A DNA stretch of 21,098 bases from Prevotella sp. UBA7594. GTDB lineage: Bacteria; Bacteroidota; Bacteroidia; Bacteroidales; Bacteroidaceae. Positions 7,878 through 14,647 of the stretch are shown here, piece by piece (the stretch's first letter is position 1; each line of letters begins with the position of its first letter). Made by a program: the position numbers and the translations under genes. The stretch covers positions 1 through 21,098 of the forward strand of contig DLKG01000002.1 of the NCBI GenBank assembly GCA_002490315.1, written 5' to 3'. The notes under the pieces were generated by a model, which saw only the letters and a list, made by a program, of their open reading frames with translations, was not told where the DNA came from and searched no databases.

Positions 7878-7924
7878 CTTGGTTTTAATTTTAGGTTAAA
7901 GGCCGATTCTTCTCTATATGACTG

Positions 7925-7932
7925 CAAATTTA
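7925..7932 (-). promoter_or_regulatory. Candidate -7 box for the susC-susD operon
   Basis: On the reverse strand this reads TAAATTTG, matching the Bacteroidetes -7 consensus TAnnTTTG. It lies 48 bp before the SusC start. A TTTG/TTG -33 element at the ideal 19-21 bp distance is not evident, so the call rests on the -7 box and position. Confidence 0.45.
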
Positions 7933-8011
7933 TAAAATTTATACAAATAATCATTCCTGCAACCATAAAAAACTGATGATTCTGTCATTTTCAACGTTTT
8001 TACTCCAAATC

Positions 8012-8043
8012 TTGCTGATTCACAAATTTTCCTTGTACCTTTG
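8012..8043 (+). promoter_or_regulatory. Candidate crcB promoter P1
   Basis: TTG at 8012-8014 and TACCTTTG at 8036-8043, separated by 21 bp, fit the Bacteroidetes -33/-7 pattern. It would give a leader of about 120 nt before the crcB start at 8169. Confidence 0.5.
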
Positions 8044-8070
8044 CATAAAATCGGCGGCATCTCGGAACAA

Positions 8071-8090
8071 GAAATGAATAAATTCATTTC
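8071..8090. promoter_or_regulatory. 20-bp palindrome, candidate operator
   Basis: GAAATGAATAAATTCATTTC is a perfect 9-bp inverted repeat around AA. It lies between the two candidate crcB -7 boxes and covers the place where the -33 element of the second would be. That position suits a repressor site, though the sequence is A/T-rich and could be chance. Confidence 0.4.
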
Positions 8091-8110
8091 ATTCTTCTCT
8101 CGATTTGCAC

Positions 8111-8118
8111 TACCTTTG
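8111..8118 (+). promoter_or_regulatory. Candidate crcB promoter P2 (-7 box)
   Basis: TACCTTTG matches the -7 consensus exactly and sits 50 bp before the crcB start. The region where -33 should be (about 8083-8091) holds the right half of the palindrome 8071-8090 instead of a clear TTTG. Confidence 0.5.
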
Positions 8119-8168
8119 CAGCAGATAGGCTTCGGCTTAGCATAACGTTAGTTTAAATAATTTTTGAA

Positions 8169-8546
8169 ATGATTCGTTCAATGTTAATCGTTGCGTTAGG
8201 CGGAGGCATAGGCTCAGCCTTGCGCTTTTTTGTATCCAAGTTTGTCGCCGAGAATGTAGGCGGCACATTCCCTTGTCCCACTTTTGCGGTGAACATTATC
8301 GGTTGTCTGCTTATCGGACTGTTTTATGGTCTGTCTGCACGCGGTAGCATTGGCGGCGATTCCATGAAGTTGTTGCTAACGACGGGATTGTGTGGAGGTT
8401 TCACAACGTTCTCCACGTTCTGCAACGAAAGCCTTACGCTCTGTCGTGGCGATCATGCCCTTACCGCCCTGCTTTACGCCGGCTGTAGCGCAGTTGTTGG
8501 ATTCCTTGCCGTGGCTGTCGGCTATTGTGTGGCAGAGCGTGTGTGA
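8169..8546 (+). CDS. crcB: Fluoride ion channel CrcB/Fluc
   Basis: A 125-residue, four-helix inner-membrane protein with every CrcB/Fluc signature. 'GGGIGSALRF' is at 11-20. 'GTFPCPTFAVNIIGCLLIG' (32-50) includes the conserved Asn42. 'TTGLCGGFTTFSTF' (71-84) includes the phenylalanines that line the fluoride path and the central Na+ site. The length is exactly that of the family. Fluc works as an antiparallel dimer and lets toxic fluoride leave the cytoplasm. The gene stands alone, ends 18 bp from the convergent AraC-type gene, and has two candidate promoters. I looked for a fluoride (crcB) riboswitch in 8044-8168 and could not recognise its conserved pseudoknot sequences. Confidence 0.97.
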   Translation: MIRSMLIVALGGGIGSALRFFVSKFVAENVGGTFPCPTFAVNIIGCLLIGLFYGLSARGSIGGDSMKLLLTTGLCGGFTTFSTFCNESLTLCRGDHALTALLYAGCSAVVGFLAVAVGYCVAERV

Positions 8547-8564
8547 AGGGCATTGGCAAATGGG

Positions 8565-9419
8565 CTATGGGTAATTTCTCTCCTGTTGTGGTGTCATTCC
8601 CGTATGCTTCTTGTAGTAACGGCAGAAGAAGCTGGTGTCGGCGAAGTGGTATTCCCAAGCTATTTCCTTTATGCTTTGCGTGGTTCGCTGCAGTTGCATC
8701 TTTATTTGCAGTATGACGTATTGGTCGATTATGTTCTTTGGAGTATGGTCGGTCACTTGTCGCACGATGTTGGTGAGGTACTTTGGCGTGATGTTCATCA
8801 GTGCGGCGTAGTAGCTCACGTCGCGTGATCGCTTGTAATCGCGTTCCATGAGCATCATGAAATGATTGAACAGTTTGCGCACCCGGTAGGACTTCACCTC
8901 GTCAGTGCGGTGTTCGGGGTTGCGCTGCAAGTATTCATGGAATCCTACGAAGAACGATTTGAGCTGACAGAGCACCAGTTGCGCTATGCAGGTGCAGTCA
9001 GCTTGGTCGAAATAGACCATCAGTAAGGCAAACATGCAGTTGATGATGTTCGTGACAATGGGCGAGTCTTGTCGGCAACGGTCTTCGCGAAGGGATGAAT
9101 AGACGGTCTGTTCCAGTTGCAGACTCGCCTCGCGCAGGAGTGAAGCGCTGTATTTTAGGATTTCCACTTGGAAATCCGCTCCTTCGGCAGACGTATTGCT
9201 GTCGACCTCCAGTTTCACAACATCATTCGGGAAAACCGTGATTACGGCGCCTTCAAACAACTCCCATTCCTTATAGTTCACCATTAGCACGCCCTCTCCC
9301 TTGCGGCAAATAAGTATCGCTCCGTAAGTGAGCACTTGTGCCCCATGCTGCCATTCGGAGAGTCGTGAGAGAGAAAGGCTTGCTTCATGTGGGGCTTTTA
9401 TTTCCATTGTAGAGTACAT
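8565..9419 (-). CDS. AraC-family transcriptional regulator
   Basis: A 284-residue regulator. The N-terminal half (about 1-95) is a cupin-like sensing domain ('LTYGAILICRKGEGVLMVNYKEWELFEGAVITVFPND'). The C-terminal 100 residues form the AraC/XylS DNA-binding domain with two helix-turn-helix units: 'RDVSYYAALMNITPKYLTNIVRQ' (199-221) and 'QSIKEIAWEYHFADTSFFCRYYKKHTGMTP' (248-277). The last phrase is the family hallmark. The first ATG is used; an in-frame ATG four codons on is an alternative. It is divergent from the TolC-HlyD-MFS efflux operon, so it is the likely regulator of that operon and may sense a hydrophobic compound. Its leader would carry the hairpin at 9430-9491. Confidence 0.93.
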   Translation of the reverse strand: MYSTMEIKAPHEASLSLSRLSEWQHGAQVLTYGAILICRKGEGVLMVNYKEWELFEGAVITVFPNDVVKLEVDSNTSAEGADFQVEILKYSASLLREASLQLEQTVYSSLREDRCRQDSPIVTNIINCMFALLMVYFDQADCTCIAQLVLCQLKSFFVGFHEYLQRNPEHRTDEVKSYRVRKLFNHFMMLMERDYKRSRDVSYYAALMNITPKYLTNIVRQVTDHTPKNIIDQYVILQIKMQLQRTTQSIKEIAWEYHFADTSFFCRYYKKHTGMTPQQERNYP

Positions 9420-9429
9420 TTTATTGGGA

Positions 9430-9491
9430 GAGGGTGTGTCAAAACAATAAGCCGAGCGCAGCCCACATTATTTACCTTTTGACACACCCTC
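9430..9491. repeat. 15-bp perfect inverted repeat in the AraC-efflux intergenic region
   Basis: GAGGGTGTGTCAAAA (9430-9444) pairs perfectly with TTTTGACACACCCTC (9477-9491) around a 32-nt spacer. The same G/C-rich stem theme recurs at 13944-13973 and, weaker, at 20527-20547. It begins only 11 bp from the AraC start codon in a divergent promoter region, where an ordinary terminator is unexpected. Attenuation of the AraC transcript or a dispersed repeat are the options. Confidence 0.6.
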
Positions 9492-9525
9492 ACGCATTTT
9501 ATATGAAATATTATTTTATATGTTA

Positions 9526-9612
9526 TTGAAGTTTCGGAAGTCTTCGACATGCTGTCAGTAAATTTCTTGTTTACTCGTATCTTGTCTGCTGTTGAGCAAG
9601 TTGCAAACTTCT
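9526..9612. repeat. Bipartite intergenic repeat, copy 2 (first copy at 573-740)
   Basis: This is the compact version of the element at 573-740. Both blocks are present with only a few substitutions, but the roughly 86-bp spacer is reduced to a few bases. Short terminal inverted repeats (GAAGTTT 9528-9534, AAACTTC 9605-9611) and an inner AGTAAA/TTTACT pair are visible. A reverse-strand -7-like box (CAAAAGTA at 9624-9631, read as TACTTTTG) lies just beside it, and the same box occurs 70 bp beside copy 1. The remainder of the 368-bp gap 9420-9787 holds the candidate efflux promoter. Confidence 0.6.
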
Positions 9613-9719
9613 CTTTTCTTCTGCAAAAGTACGCAATTAATGTGACAAAAGAGAACTATAATTCCCAAATCGTCCATCCGCTGCGCTATATTTAAAACGG
9701 TACATTAGAAAAATCGCCG

Positions 9720-9727
9720 TAACTTTG
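9720..9727 (+). promoter_or_regulatory. Candidate -7 box of the efflux operon
   Basis: TAACTTTG fits TAnnTTTG and lies 60 bp before the TolC-like start. A good TTTG -33 is lacking, as often happens in promoters that need an activator such as an AraC protein. Confidence 0.5.
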
Positions 9728-9787
9728 CAGCCGGATTTTGGAAGATAGCAAAATTCATAAGGAATATATTTTATTAATACAGGATAG

Positions 9788-11191
9788 ATGATCAAGAAAA
9801 TCATGTTAGTAAGCCTTCTGTTGGCAGGAGGCTCATCTTTGGCTGTGGCTCAATCGGGTAGCCAGCAGGACAAAACGTGCTGTAATGTGCAGACAATGAC
9901 GCTCACGTCACTTTATGATCTTGCCGACCAGAAGAGCCAAAAACTAAAGGTCAGCGAGGTGGCTCTCCGCGCAGCCGAAGAAGGCGTGGCTGCCGCAAAG
10001 TCGGCAATGCTTCCGAGTGTAGACCTGGGGCTTCAGGGCAGCTACACGGGCAATGCCTTTATGCTATCGCGTGGCTTCTCTGCCAGCGGGACGACAGACT
10101 TCATCGTCCCTGGTGTGGGAGTAGTCCCCGTGTCTAACGGCAAGCAAGACACGCCCCACTGGGGCAATAGCTTCACGGCGCAGGTGGCGCAGGTGGTTTA
10201 TGCCGGTGGAGCCATTCGCTCTGCTATCCGCATGGCTGAATTGGGCAAGGGTATGGCAGAACTTGACGTGGAGAAGAACCGCCAGGAGGTGCGTTTCCTC
10301 CTGACAGGCTACTATCTCGATCTCTGTAAACTGAACAATCAGATGGATGTAGTGCGCCAGAATATAGAGCTTACGCAGAAGGAGATTGCTCAGATGAAGG
10401 CCCGCCGCGAGCAGGGCACCGTTCTGCAGAACGACATCACGCGCTATGACTATCAGCTGAAGAGCCTGGAGCTCACGTTGAAGAAACTCTCCGATGCCTC
10501 TGCCATCATCAATAATCAGTTGGTCACCACGCTTCATCTGCCTGAGCAGACCATGATTGTTCCCGACAAGAGCGAGGTGAACACCGAAATCAATGCGCTT
10601 TCTACCGTCACAACACAGGACGCTTGGCAGCAGAAAGCCGCTGACAACAATATCTGCATCCGACAGGCTCAACTTGCAAAAGACATTGCGGAGCAGAAGG
10701 TAAAGCAGTCGAAAGCAGCCTCGTTGCCTTCTGTGGCTATTGTGGCGGAGAATCAACTCTATGGTCCATATACTCAAGACCTTATTCCGAAGAATTGCAA
10801 TGTAAACGTATGGTTCGTCGGCATCGGTGTGAAGTACAGCTTGGGAAGCATTTGGAAAAACAAGCACCAGATACGCAAGGCGCGCATTGAGCATCGACAT
10901 TCGCAAGAGACGATTTCCTTGGCACGTGAAGGCGTGGAGAACGCTGTGCAGGCCAACTATACTAATCTCCTTACTTCCCAAACGGAAGTAAGCACGCAAG
11001 AGAAGCAGGTGGAGCTTGCCAAGCAAAACTACTCCGTGGTGCAGAACCGTTATCAGAACGACCTCGCTCTGCTCACCGACATGGTCGACGCTTCCAACAT
11101 GAAGCTCTCCGCCGAGATGGCGTTGGTCAATGCCCGCATCAATATGCTTTACAATTTCTATAGACTCAAATACGTTACAAACACATTGTAA
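9788..11191 (+). CDS. TolC-family outer-membrane efflux protein
   Basis: A 467-residue outer-membrane channel of the TolC/OEP family. The signal peptide is residues 1-22 (ends LAVAQ). Two repeated coiled-coil halves follow: 'SQKLKVSEVALRAAEEGVAAAKSAMLPSVDLGLQGSYTG' in the first and 'RQAQLAKDIAEQKVKQSKAASLPSVAIVAENQLYG' in the second. The long helical stretches 'NRQEVRFLLTGYYLDLCKLNNQMDVVRQNIELTQKEIAQMKARREQGTV' and 'NRYQNDLALLTDMVDASNMKLSAEMALVNARINMLYNFYRLKYVTG-like' end match OEP repeats. The length is normal. It is first in an operon with a HlyD-type adaptor (51 bp on) and an MFS pump, forming a tripartite export route across both membranes. The N-terminus of the mature protein has a CC pair (QDKTCCNVQ), which is unusual but not a lipobox. 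Confidence 0.93.
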   Translation: MIKKIMLVSLLLAGGSSLAVAQSGSQQDKTCCNVQTMTLTSLYDLADQKSQKLKVSEVALRAAEEGVAAAKSAMLPSVDLGLQGSYTGNAFMLSRGFSASGTTDFIVPGVGVVPVSNGKQDTPHWGNSFTAQVAQVVYAGGAIRSAIRMAELGKGMAELDVEKNRQEVRFLLTGYYLDLCKLNNQMDVVRQNIELTQKEIAQMKARREQGTVLQNDITRYDYQLKSLELTLKKLSDASAIINNQLVTTLHLPEQTMIVPDKSEVNTEINALSTVTTQDAWQQKAADNNICIRQAQLAKDIAEQKVKQSKAASLPSVAIVAENQLYGPYTQDLIPKNCNVNVWFVGIGVKYSLGSIWKNKHQIRKARIEHRHSQETISLAREGVENAVQANYTNLLTSQTEVSTQEKQVELAKQNYSVVQNRYQNDLALLTDMVDASNMKLSAEMALVNARINMLYNFYRLKYVTNTL

Positions 11192-11242
11192 TATTATATA
11201 TAATACCCTTACTTCATTAAATACGCAACTAAATACTTTAGA

Positions 11243-12274
11243 ATGATGGAAAATAACAAGATACATTCATATTTATACAATGCCCTCATTGTGGCTTGTC
11301 TTTTGGGCGGAGCTGCTTATGCAGCGAGTCAGTTCATGCACTTCGGCAACGGGGAGTTCACCGACAACGCCCGTGTCTGTCAGAACATTGTGCCGCAGAA
11401 CTGCCGCGTGCAGGGCTTCATCCGCGAGGTGCGCTTCTCGGAGTTTCAGCAGGTGAAGAAGGGCGACACGCTCGCTGTCATCGAGGACACCGAGTTTCGC
11501 CTGCGTCTTGCTCAGGCAGAGGCCGACCTCATTCGTGCCCAGCATGGCTCGCAGGGAACGGCAAGCAGTATCGTCACCACAAAGACCAGCATGACCGTTG
11601 CCGACGCCGGCATAGAGGCGGCACGTGTGCAAATGGAGAATGCCAAGCGTGAGGATGCCCGTTTTGAGAAACTCCTCTCGCAGGATGCCGTTACGCGCCA
11701 GCAGTACGACAAAGTTCATACTGGCTATCTTAGTGCCAAGGCCGCCTATGAGCAGGCTGTGCGTTCACGCAACACCCAGTCGGCTGTCGTAGCCGAGCAG
11801 GGCCATCACCTCTCGGCATCGGAGCAAGGCATAGAATTGGCTCGTCGTGCTGTAGAGCTGGCACGTCTCAACCTCTCCTACTGCTACATCATAGCCACCT
11901 GCGACGGCACGGTCGGTTCGAAGGACATCCATGTAGGTCAGTTGGTCAACCCTGGACAAACATTGGTTAGTATCGTCGACAAAAGCGAGCGCTGGATAGA
12001 GGCCAACTACAAGGAGAGCCAGCTCCCCAACATCAAGGTAGGTGACAAGGTGAAGATTTCTGCCGACGCCGTGCCCGGTGTGCAATACACTGGCATCGTG
12101 GAGCGCATCTCCGACGCTACGGGCAGCGCCTTCTCCCTTATCCCAATCGACAACGCCACGGGCAACTTCGTGAAGGTGGAGCAGCGCGTCACGGTACGCA
12201 TCAAACTCGACCGCACTGCCGACGTAGCCAAGCTCAAGGGCGGCTACAATGTAGAATGTATCGTTGAAGAATAA
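11243..12274 (+). CDS. HlyD/EmrA-type membrane fusion (adaptor) protein
   Basis: A 343-residue periplasmic adaptor anchored by one N-terminal membrane helix (about 11-30, LYNALIVACLLGGAAYAASQ). The first half of the lipoyl-like domain is at about 44-82 ('VPQNCRVQGFIREVRFSEFQQVKKGDTLAVIED'). A long alpha-hairpin follows (about 85-205, with 'QAEADLIRAQ' and 'LSASEQGIELARRAVELARLNL'). The second half of the lipoyl domain is 'CDGTVGSKDIHVGQLVNPGQTLVSIVD' (about 219-245), and the beta-barrel is 'VGDKVKISADAVPGVQYTGIVERIS'. This layout and the pairing with an MFS pump are those of EmrA. The start may be either of two consecutive ATG codons. It bridges the MFS pump (16 bp downstream) and the TolC-like channel. 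Confidence 0.94.
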   Translation: MMENNKIHSYLYNALIVACLLGGAAYAASQFMHFGNGEFTDNARVCQNIVPQNCRVQGFIREVRFSEFQQVKKGDTLAVIEDTEFRLRLAQAEADLIRAQHGSQGTASSIVTTKTSMTVADAGIEAARVQMENAKREDARFEKLLSQDAVTRQQYDKVHTGYLSAKAAYEQAVRSRNTQSAVVAEQGHHLSASEQGIELARRAVELARLNLSYCYIIATCDGTVGSKDIHVGQLVNPGQTLVSIVDKSERWIEANYKESQLPNIKVGDKVKISADAVPGVQYTGIVERISDATGSAFSLIPIDNATGNFVKVEQRVTVRIKLDRTADVAKLKGGYNVECIVEE

Positions 12275-12289
12275 CAGTACGAAAGGAAA

Positions 12290-13915
12290 ATGGGACAATT
12301 AACCGAATTCTTTATGAAAAGTCCGGGCGGACCGCCGCCCAATATGGGCTTCGCCATGCCGATGATGAAGAACTGGGTGCCACGTTGTGTTCAGCCGTGG
12401 CTCTACGTACTCACAGCCCTTTGCTTTCAGTTCGGCGGTGGCTACTATCTCGGCGCCCTTGATGTAATCCGTGGCACCACCAACTTCATGATAGAGGACG
12501 TTATGTTCTTGCTTTACGCTTCATTGGCAGGCATGGCAGCCTATTTCCCGATGCTCTTTCGCATGAAGTTCCGCTTCACCAACAAACAGCTGCTTTGCTG
12601 GTCGGCTATCATCCTCGCCGTTTGCAATATGGTGACGATGTACAGTCAGTCGATGCCGGTGCTTATCGTGGCGTGCTTCATTGCGGGAATGGCCAAGATT
12701 CAGGGCACATTCGAGTGCATGAGCAACATCCAGTTGTGGATTACCCCACGACGCGATTTCTCCGTGTTCTTCCCCGTGCTCCACATCATCCTGCTCACCG
12801 CCATCGAGGGCAGCGGATGGCTTGCCGCCTGGTTCGGTCATCATTTCACATGGCAAATGATGCACGTGTTCACCGTAGGCACCATGTCGCTTACCCTGCT
12901 CATACAGTTGGTATGCTGCCGTCCGTTCTGCCCGATGCCCCGTCGGCTCTCGCTCAAGGGCATGGACTTCCAGGGAGCGCTGCTCATCTGTGTGCTGATG
13001 CTCATCTTGTCTTACATCGTGGTGTACGGCGACCATTACATGTGGTTCGACAGTCTGCACATGCGTGTCTTGCTCGGCATAGCCATCGTGCTTGCAGGCA
13101 TCCTACTCTTGCGTCTGCGCTACTACCGTTACCCATACGTCGAGTTCAAACTCTTCACCTTCCGCAACGTGGTGCCCATCCTCATCGTCACCTTCTTCGC
13201 CGAGTTGGCTCTCGGTGCAGAGCATACGATGGAAGAGATTCTCTACAGCGAAGTAATTCGTTTGGAAGAGTTGACTAAGGAGTCGCAGTATATGTGGGTG
13301 CTGCCCGGCATGTACGTCGGCATCCTGATTGACATCTATTGGCTGAATGTAAGAAAATGGAAAGTGTGGAAACTGTTCGGCATAGCCTTCCTGAGCATAG
13401 CCCTCTATGGTATGCTGATGTATTTCACGCTCGGCACCGGTGTGAACATTGAGCAGTACCGTCTTGCAATCTTCCTCAGGGGCTTCTCCTACGCCATCCT
13501 TGGCCCCACGCTGATGTGGGCTTTGGAGGAATCTGTGCCAAGCCTTGAGCTGTTCTTTATGGGTTTGTTCGTGTTCAACATCTTCCACATGTACTTAGCA
13601 GGAGCGACGGGTTACGGCATCTACACCACCATCTTCTCCCATTTCCTGAATGATGACATGGCGAACTACGGACGGCAGCTCACGCTCACGCACTTAGACC
13701 TGTCACACTTCAACTTCGGCGCATTCGTAGGAAACGACTTTCTCCATTCGATGATGCTTGTGGCGATGAAGCAAGTCTACGGCTACGTAATTTGGTTTGC
13801 CCTGGCGATTGCCGCCATCTTCCTGCTGTGCGACATCCCTGCCGTGCGCACCAACATTCGCAAGGTGCCCCGTTGGTCGGTATATGCCATCGAGTATCTG
13901 GCACGAAGGAAGTAA
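12290..13915 (+). CDS. MFS efflux transporter, EmrB/DHA2-like
   Basis: A 541-residue inner-membrane protein with about 14 hydrophobic segments, matching the DHA2 (EmrB/QacA) group that works with HlyD-type adaptors. Visible helices include 'YVLTALCFQFGGGYYLGALDVI', 'VMFLLYASLAGMAAYFPML', 'LLCWSAIILAVCNMVTMYS', 'LIVACFIAGMAKIQGTFEC' and 'GALLICVLMLILSYIVVYG'. The canonical MFS motif A (G-x-x-x-D-R-x-G-R) between helices 2 and 3 is not preserved: the loop reads 'LFRMKFRFTNKQLL'. The very N-terminus is rich in Pro/Gly and Met. It is the last gene of the efflux operon, with a hairpin 28 bp behind the stop. The exported compound is unknown; toxic hydrophobics or fatty acids/bile salts are plausible for a gut or oral bacterium. 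Confidence 0.92.
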   Translation: MGQLTEFFMKSPGGPPPNMGFAMPMMKNWVPRCVQPWLYVLTALCFQFGGGYYLGALDVIRGTTNFMIEDVMFLLYASLAGMAAYFPMLFRMKFRFTNKQLLCWSAIILAVCNMVTMYSQSMPVLIVACFIAGMAKIQGTFECMSNIQLWITPRRDFSVFFPVLHIILLTAIEGSGWLAAWFGHHFTWQMMHVFTVGTMSLTLLIQLVCCRPFCPMPRRLSLKGMDFQGALLICVLMLILSYIVVYGDHYMWFDSLHMRVLLGIAIVLAGILLLRLRYYRYPYVEFKLFTFRNVVPILIVTFFAELALGAEHTMEEILYSEVIRLEELTKESQYMWVLPGMYVGILIDIYWLNVRKWKVWKLFGIAFLSIALYGMLMYFTLGTGVNIEQYRLAIFLRGFSYAILGPTLMWALEESVPSLELFFMGLFVFNIFHMYLAGATGYGIYTTIFSHFLNDDMANYGRQLTLTHLDLSHFNFGAFVGNDFLHSMMLVAMKQVYGYVIWFALAIAAIFLLCDIPAVRTNIRKVPRWSVYAIEYLARRK

Positions 13916-13943
13916 TAGCTCAGCAATTATCTTAATAGCAAAT

Positions 13944-13973
13944 GAGGGTGTGCCAAATAAATAGCACACCCTC
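13944..13973. terminator. Hairpin behind the efflux operon, probable terminator
   Basis: GAGGGTGTGC (13944-13953) pairs perfectly with GCACACCCTC (13964-13973) around an A/T-rich 10-nt loop, 28 bp after the MFS stop. A short T-rich stretch follows on the + strand. It also lies inside the decayed reverse-strand frame and could act in both directions. Confidence 0.6.
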
Positions 13974-13992
13974 TTGTAGTTGACCCGAACCA

Positions 13993-14023
13993 ACACCTAA
14001 TGACGTCAAGGTCTCTGTACCTT
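13993..14023. repeat. Left 31-bp direct repeat flanking the restriction-modification region
   Basis: Identical at 25 of 31 positions with 20542-20572, in the same orientation; both begin ACACCTAATG and end in CCTT. The pair encloses the palindromic segment and both res and mod. In each place it lies just 3' of sequence from an AAA-ATPase/PD-(D/E)XK gene on the reverse strand. Confidence 0.6.
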
Positions 14024-14104
14024 TCTTGAACGACTGAATGCCTACCGGAAGTATTCTACTGTTGATATATGCCATACTTCTTGCTCTTTTTTACTGTGTG
14101 TTGG

Positions 14105-14135
14105 CAAAGTTATGAAAACAAATCGAGATGGCAAA
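14105..14135 (-). promoter_or_regulatory. Consensus Bacteroidetes promoter in front of the gene remnant
   Basis: On the reverse strand TTTG (14135-14132), a 19-bp spacer and TAACTTTG (14112-14105) match the -33/-7 consensus for the main Bacteroidetes sigma factor. Transcription would start near 14098, about 23 nt before the remnant's ATG. It is the best promoter match in the window, yet it drives only a broken gene. Confidence 0.7.
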
Positions 14136-14647
14136 GTGATATTGGTAAATAAGTATTTGAGTATTATTACTCCGCAATTCTTGCTCATCTCAAAACTATT
14201 TTTTAATTTTGTAACGCCTTCCGTTGGATGGCTGGCATGGAGTTGCCAGCTGCGAAGTCCGTGGAGTGGCACTGCTTTTATAATTGAAGACGTTTGCTTA
14301 ACGTCTCTTCTGACTAATTGAAACCTGGAAAATTTCGAATCGTGTTCAGATAGAGACAGCGGTGGGCGTCTACCCACTGTGTATATACACAAGCCACAAG
14401 TGCGCCCTTTCGTAAGGAGGGGCGTGCCTTGCGCAGCTATATATATACCCTCTTGGCGTAGGCATCTGTTGCTTCTTATCTTTGACACGATAGGTTTTTC
14501 CAGGACCTCAATTAGCAAAGGTGAGGCTTATGGGCGACACGATTCCTACGCCTCTTTTTTATGGCAGTTGCTCAAACCAAATACTATATAACCAATAATC
14601 ATTGCTTTGTTCTGGGGAGTCAAGGAGCATTTTGCAACCAGTAGTTT
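14136..14647. other. Structured, palindrome-rich intergenic segment before res; candidate ncRNA or small mobile element
   Basis: About 510 bp without a credible gene. A hairpin GCTGGCA/TGCCAGC lies at 14231-14250 and AGACGTT/AACGTCT at 14288-14306. Two long arms, 14314-14348 and 14483-14515, are inverted copies sharing CTAATTGA, CCTGGAAAA and ATCGTGT in order. Between the arms lie GTGGG/CCCAC (14362-14377), the palindrome GTGTATATACAC (14379-14390) and a CGCCC/GGGCG stem (about 14402-14424). GAGGC...GCCTC followed by six T (14523-14558) looks like an intrinsic terminator on the + strand. No clear -33/-7 pair for res is visible after it. The closest is TTGCTTTG at 14602-14609, with a poor first base pair. 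Confidence 0.5.

Larger units (their letters stand above)
13932..14075 (-). pseudogene. Remnant (first 18 codons) of an AAA-ATPase/PD-(D/E)XK gene fused to its 3' flank
   Basis: From ATG at 14075 the reverse strand encodes MAYINSRILPVGIQSFKK. This matches the N-terminal pattern 'xRILPxGIQSFxKLR..YVDKT' of the AAA-ATPase-like (PF09820) proteins with a C-terminal PD-(D/E)XK domain (PF08011) that are multi-copy in Prevotella and Bacteroides. After Lys18 the frame runs into 'GTETLTSLGV', the same tract that follows a related gene at the right edge (20542-20572), and stops at 13932. The ATPase and nuclease domains (normally around 500 residues) are gone. A near-ideal promoter (14105-14135) still stands 30 bp upstream. 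The simplest reading is an internal deletion joining the 5' end to downstream sequence. The 47-codon frame could still be expressed. Confidence 0.6.

Noticed and set aside
8119..8168. Possible fluoride riboswitch before crcB
   Set aside because: The GGCTTCGG stretch looked suggestive, but the conserved stem and pseudoknot sequences of the crcB RNA motif could not be matched by eye.
10064..11266. 400-codon reverse open frame opposite the TolC-like gene
   Set aside because: Its sequence is the Leu/His/Val-rich antisense shadow of a well-supported coding gene; no domain is recognisable.
14442..14449. TATATATA run as a phase-variation tract for res
   Set aside because: The dinucleotide tract is only about four units long, lies about 200 bp from the start codon, and no long homopolymer or tandem repeat was seen in res or mod.
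14042..14518. 158-codon reverse-strand open frame before res
   Set aside because: It runs through the consensus promoter and the nested palindromes, and overlaps the better-supported remnant frame. Its translation shows no domain, so it is likely a by-product of the structured sequence.
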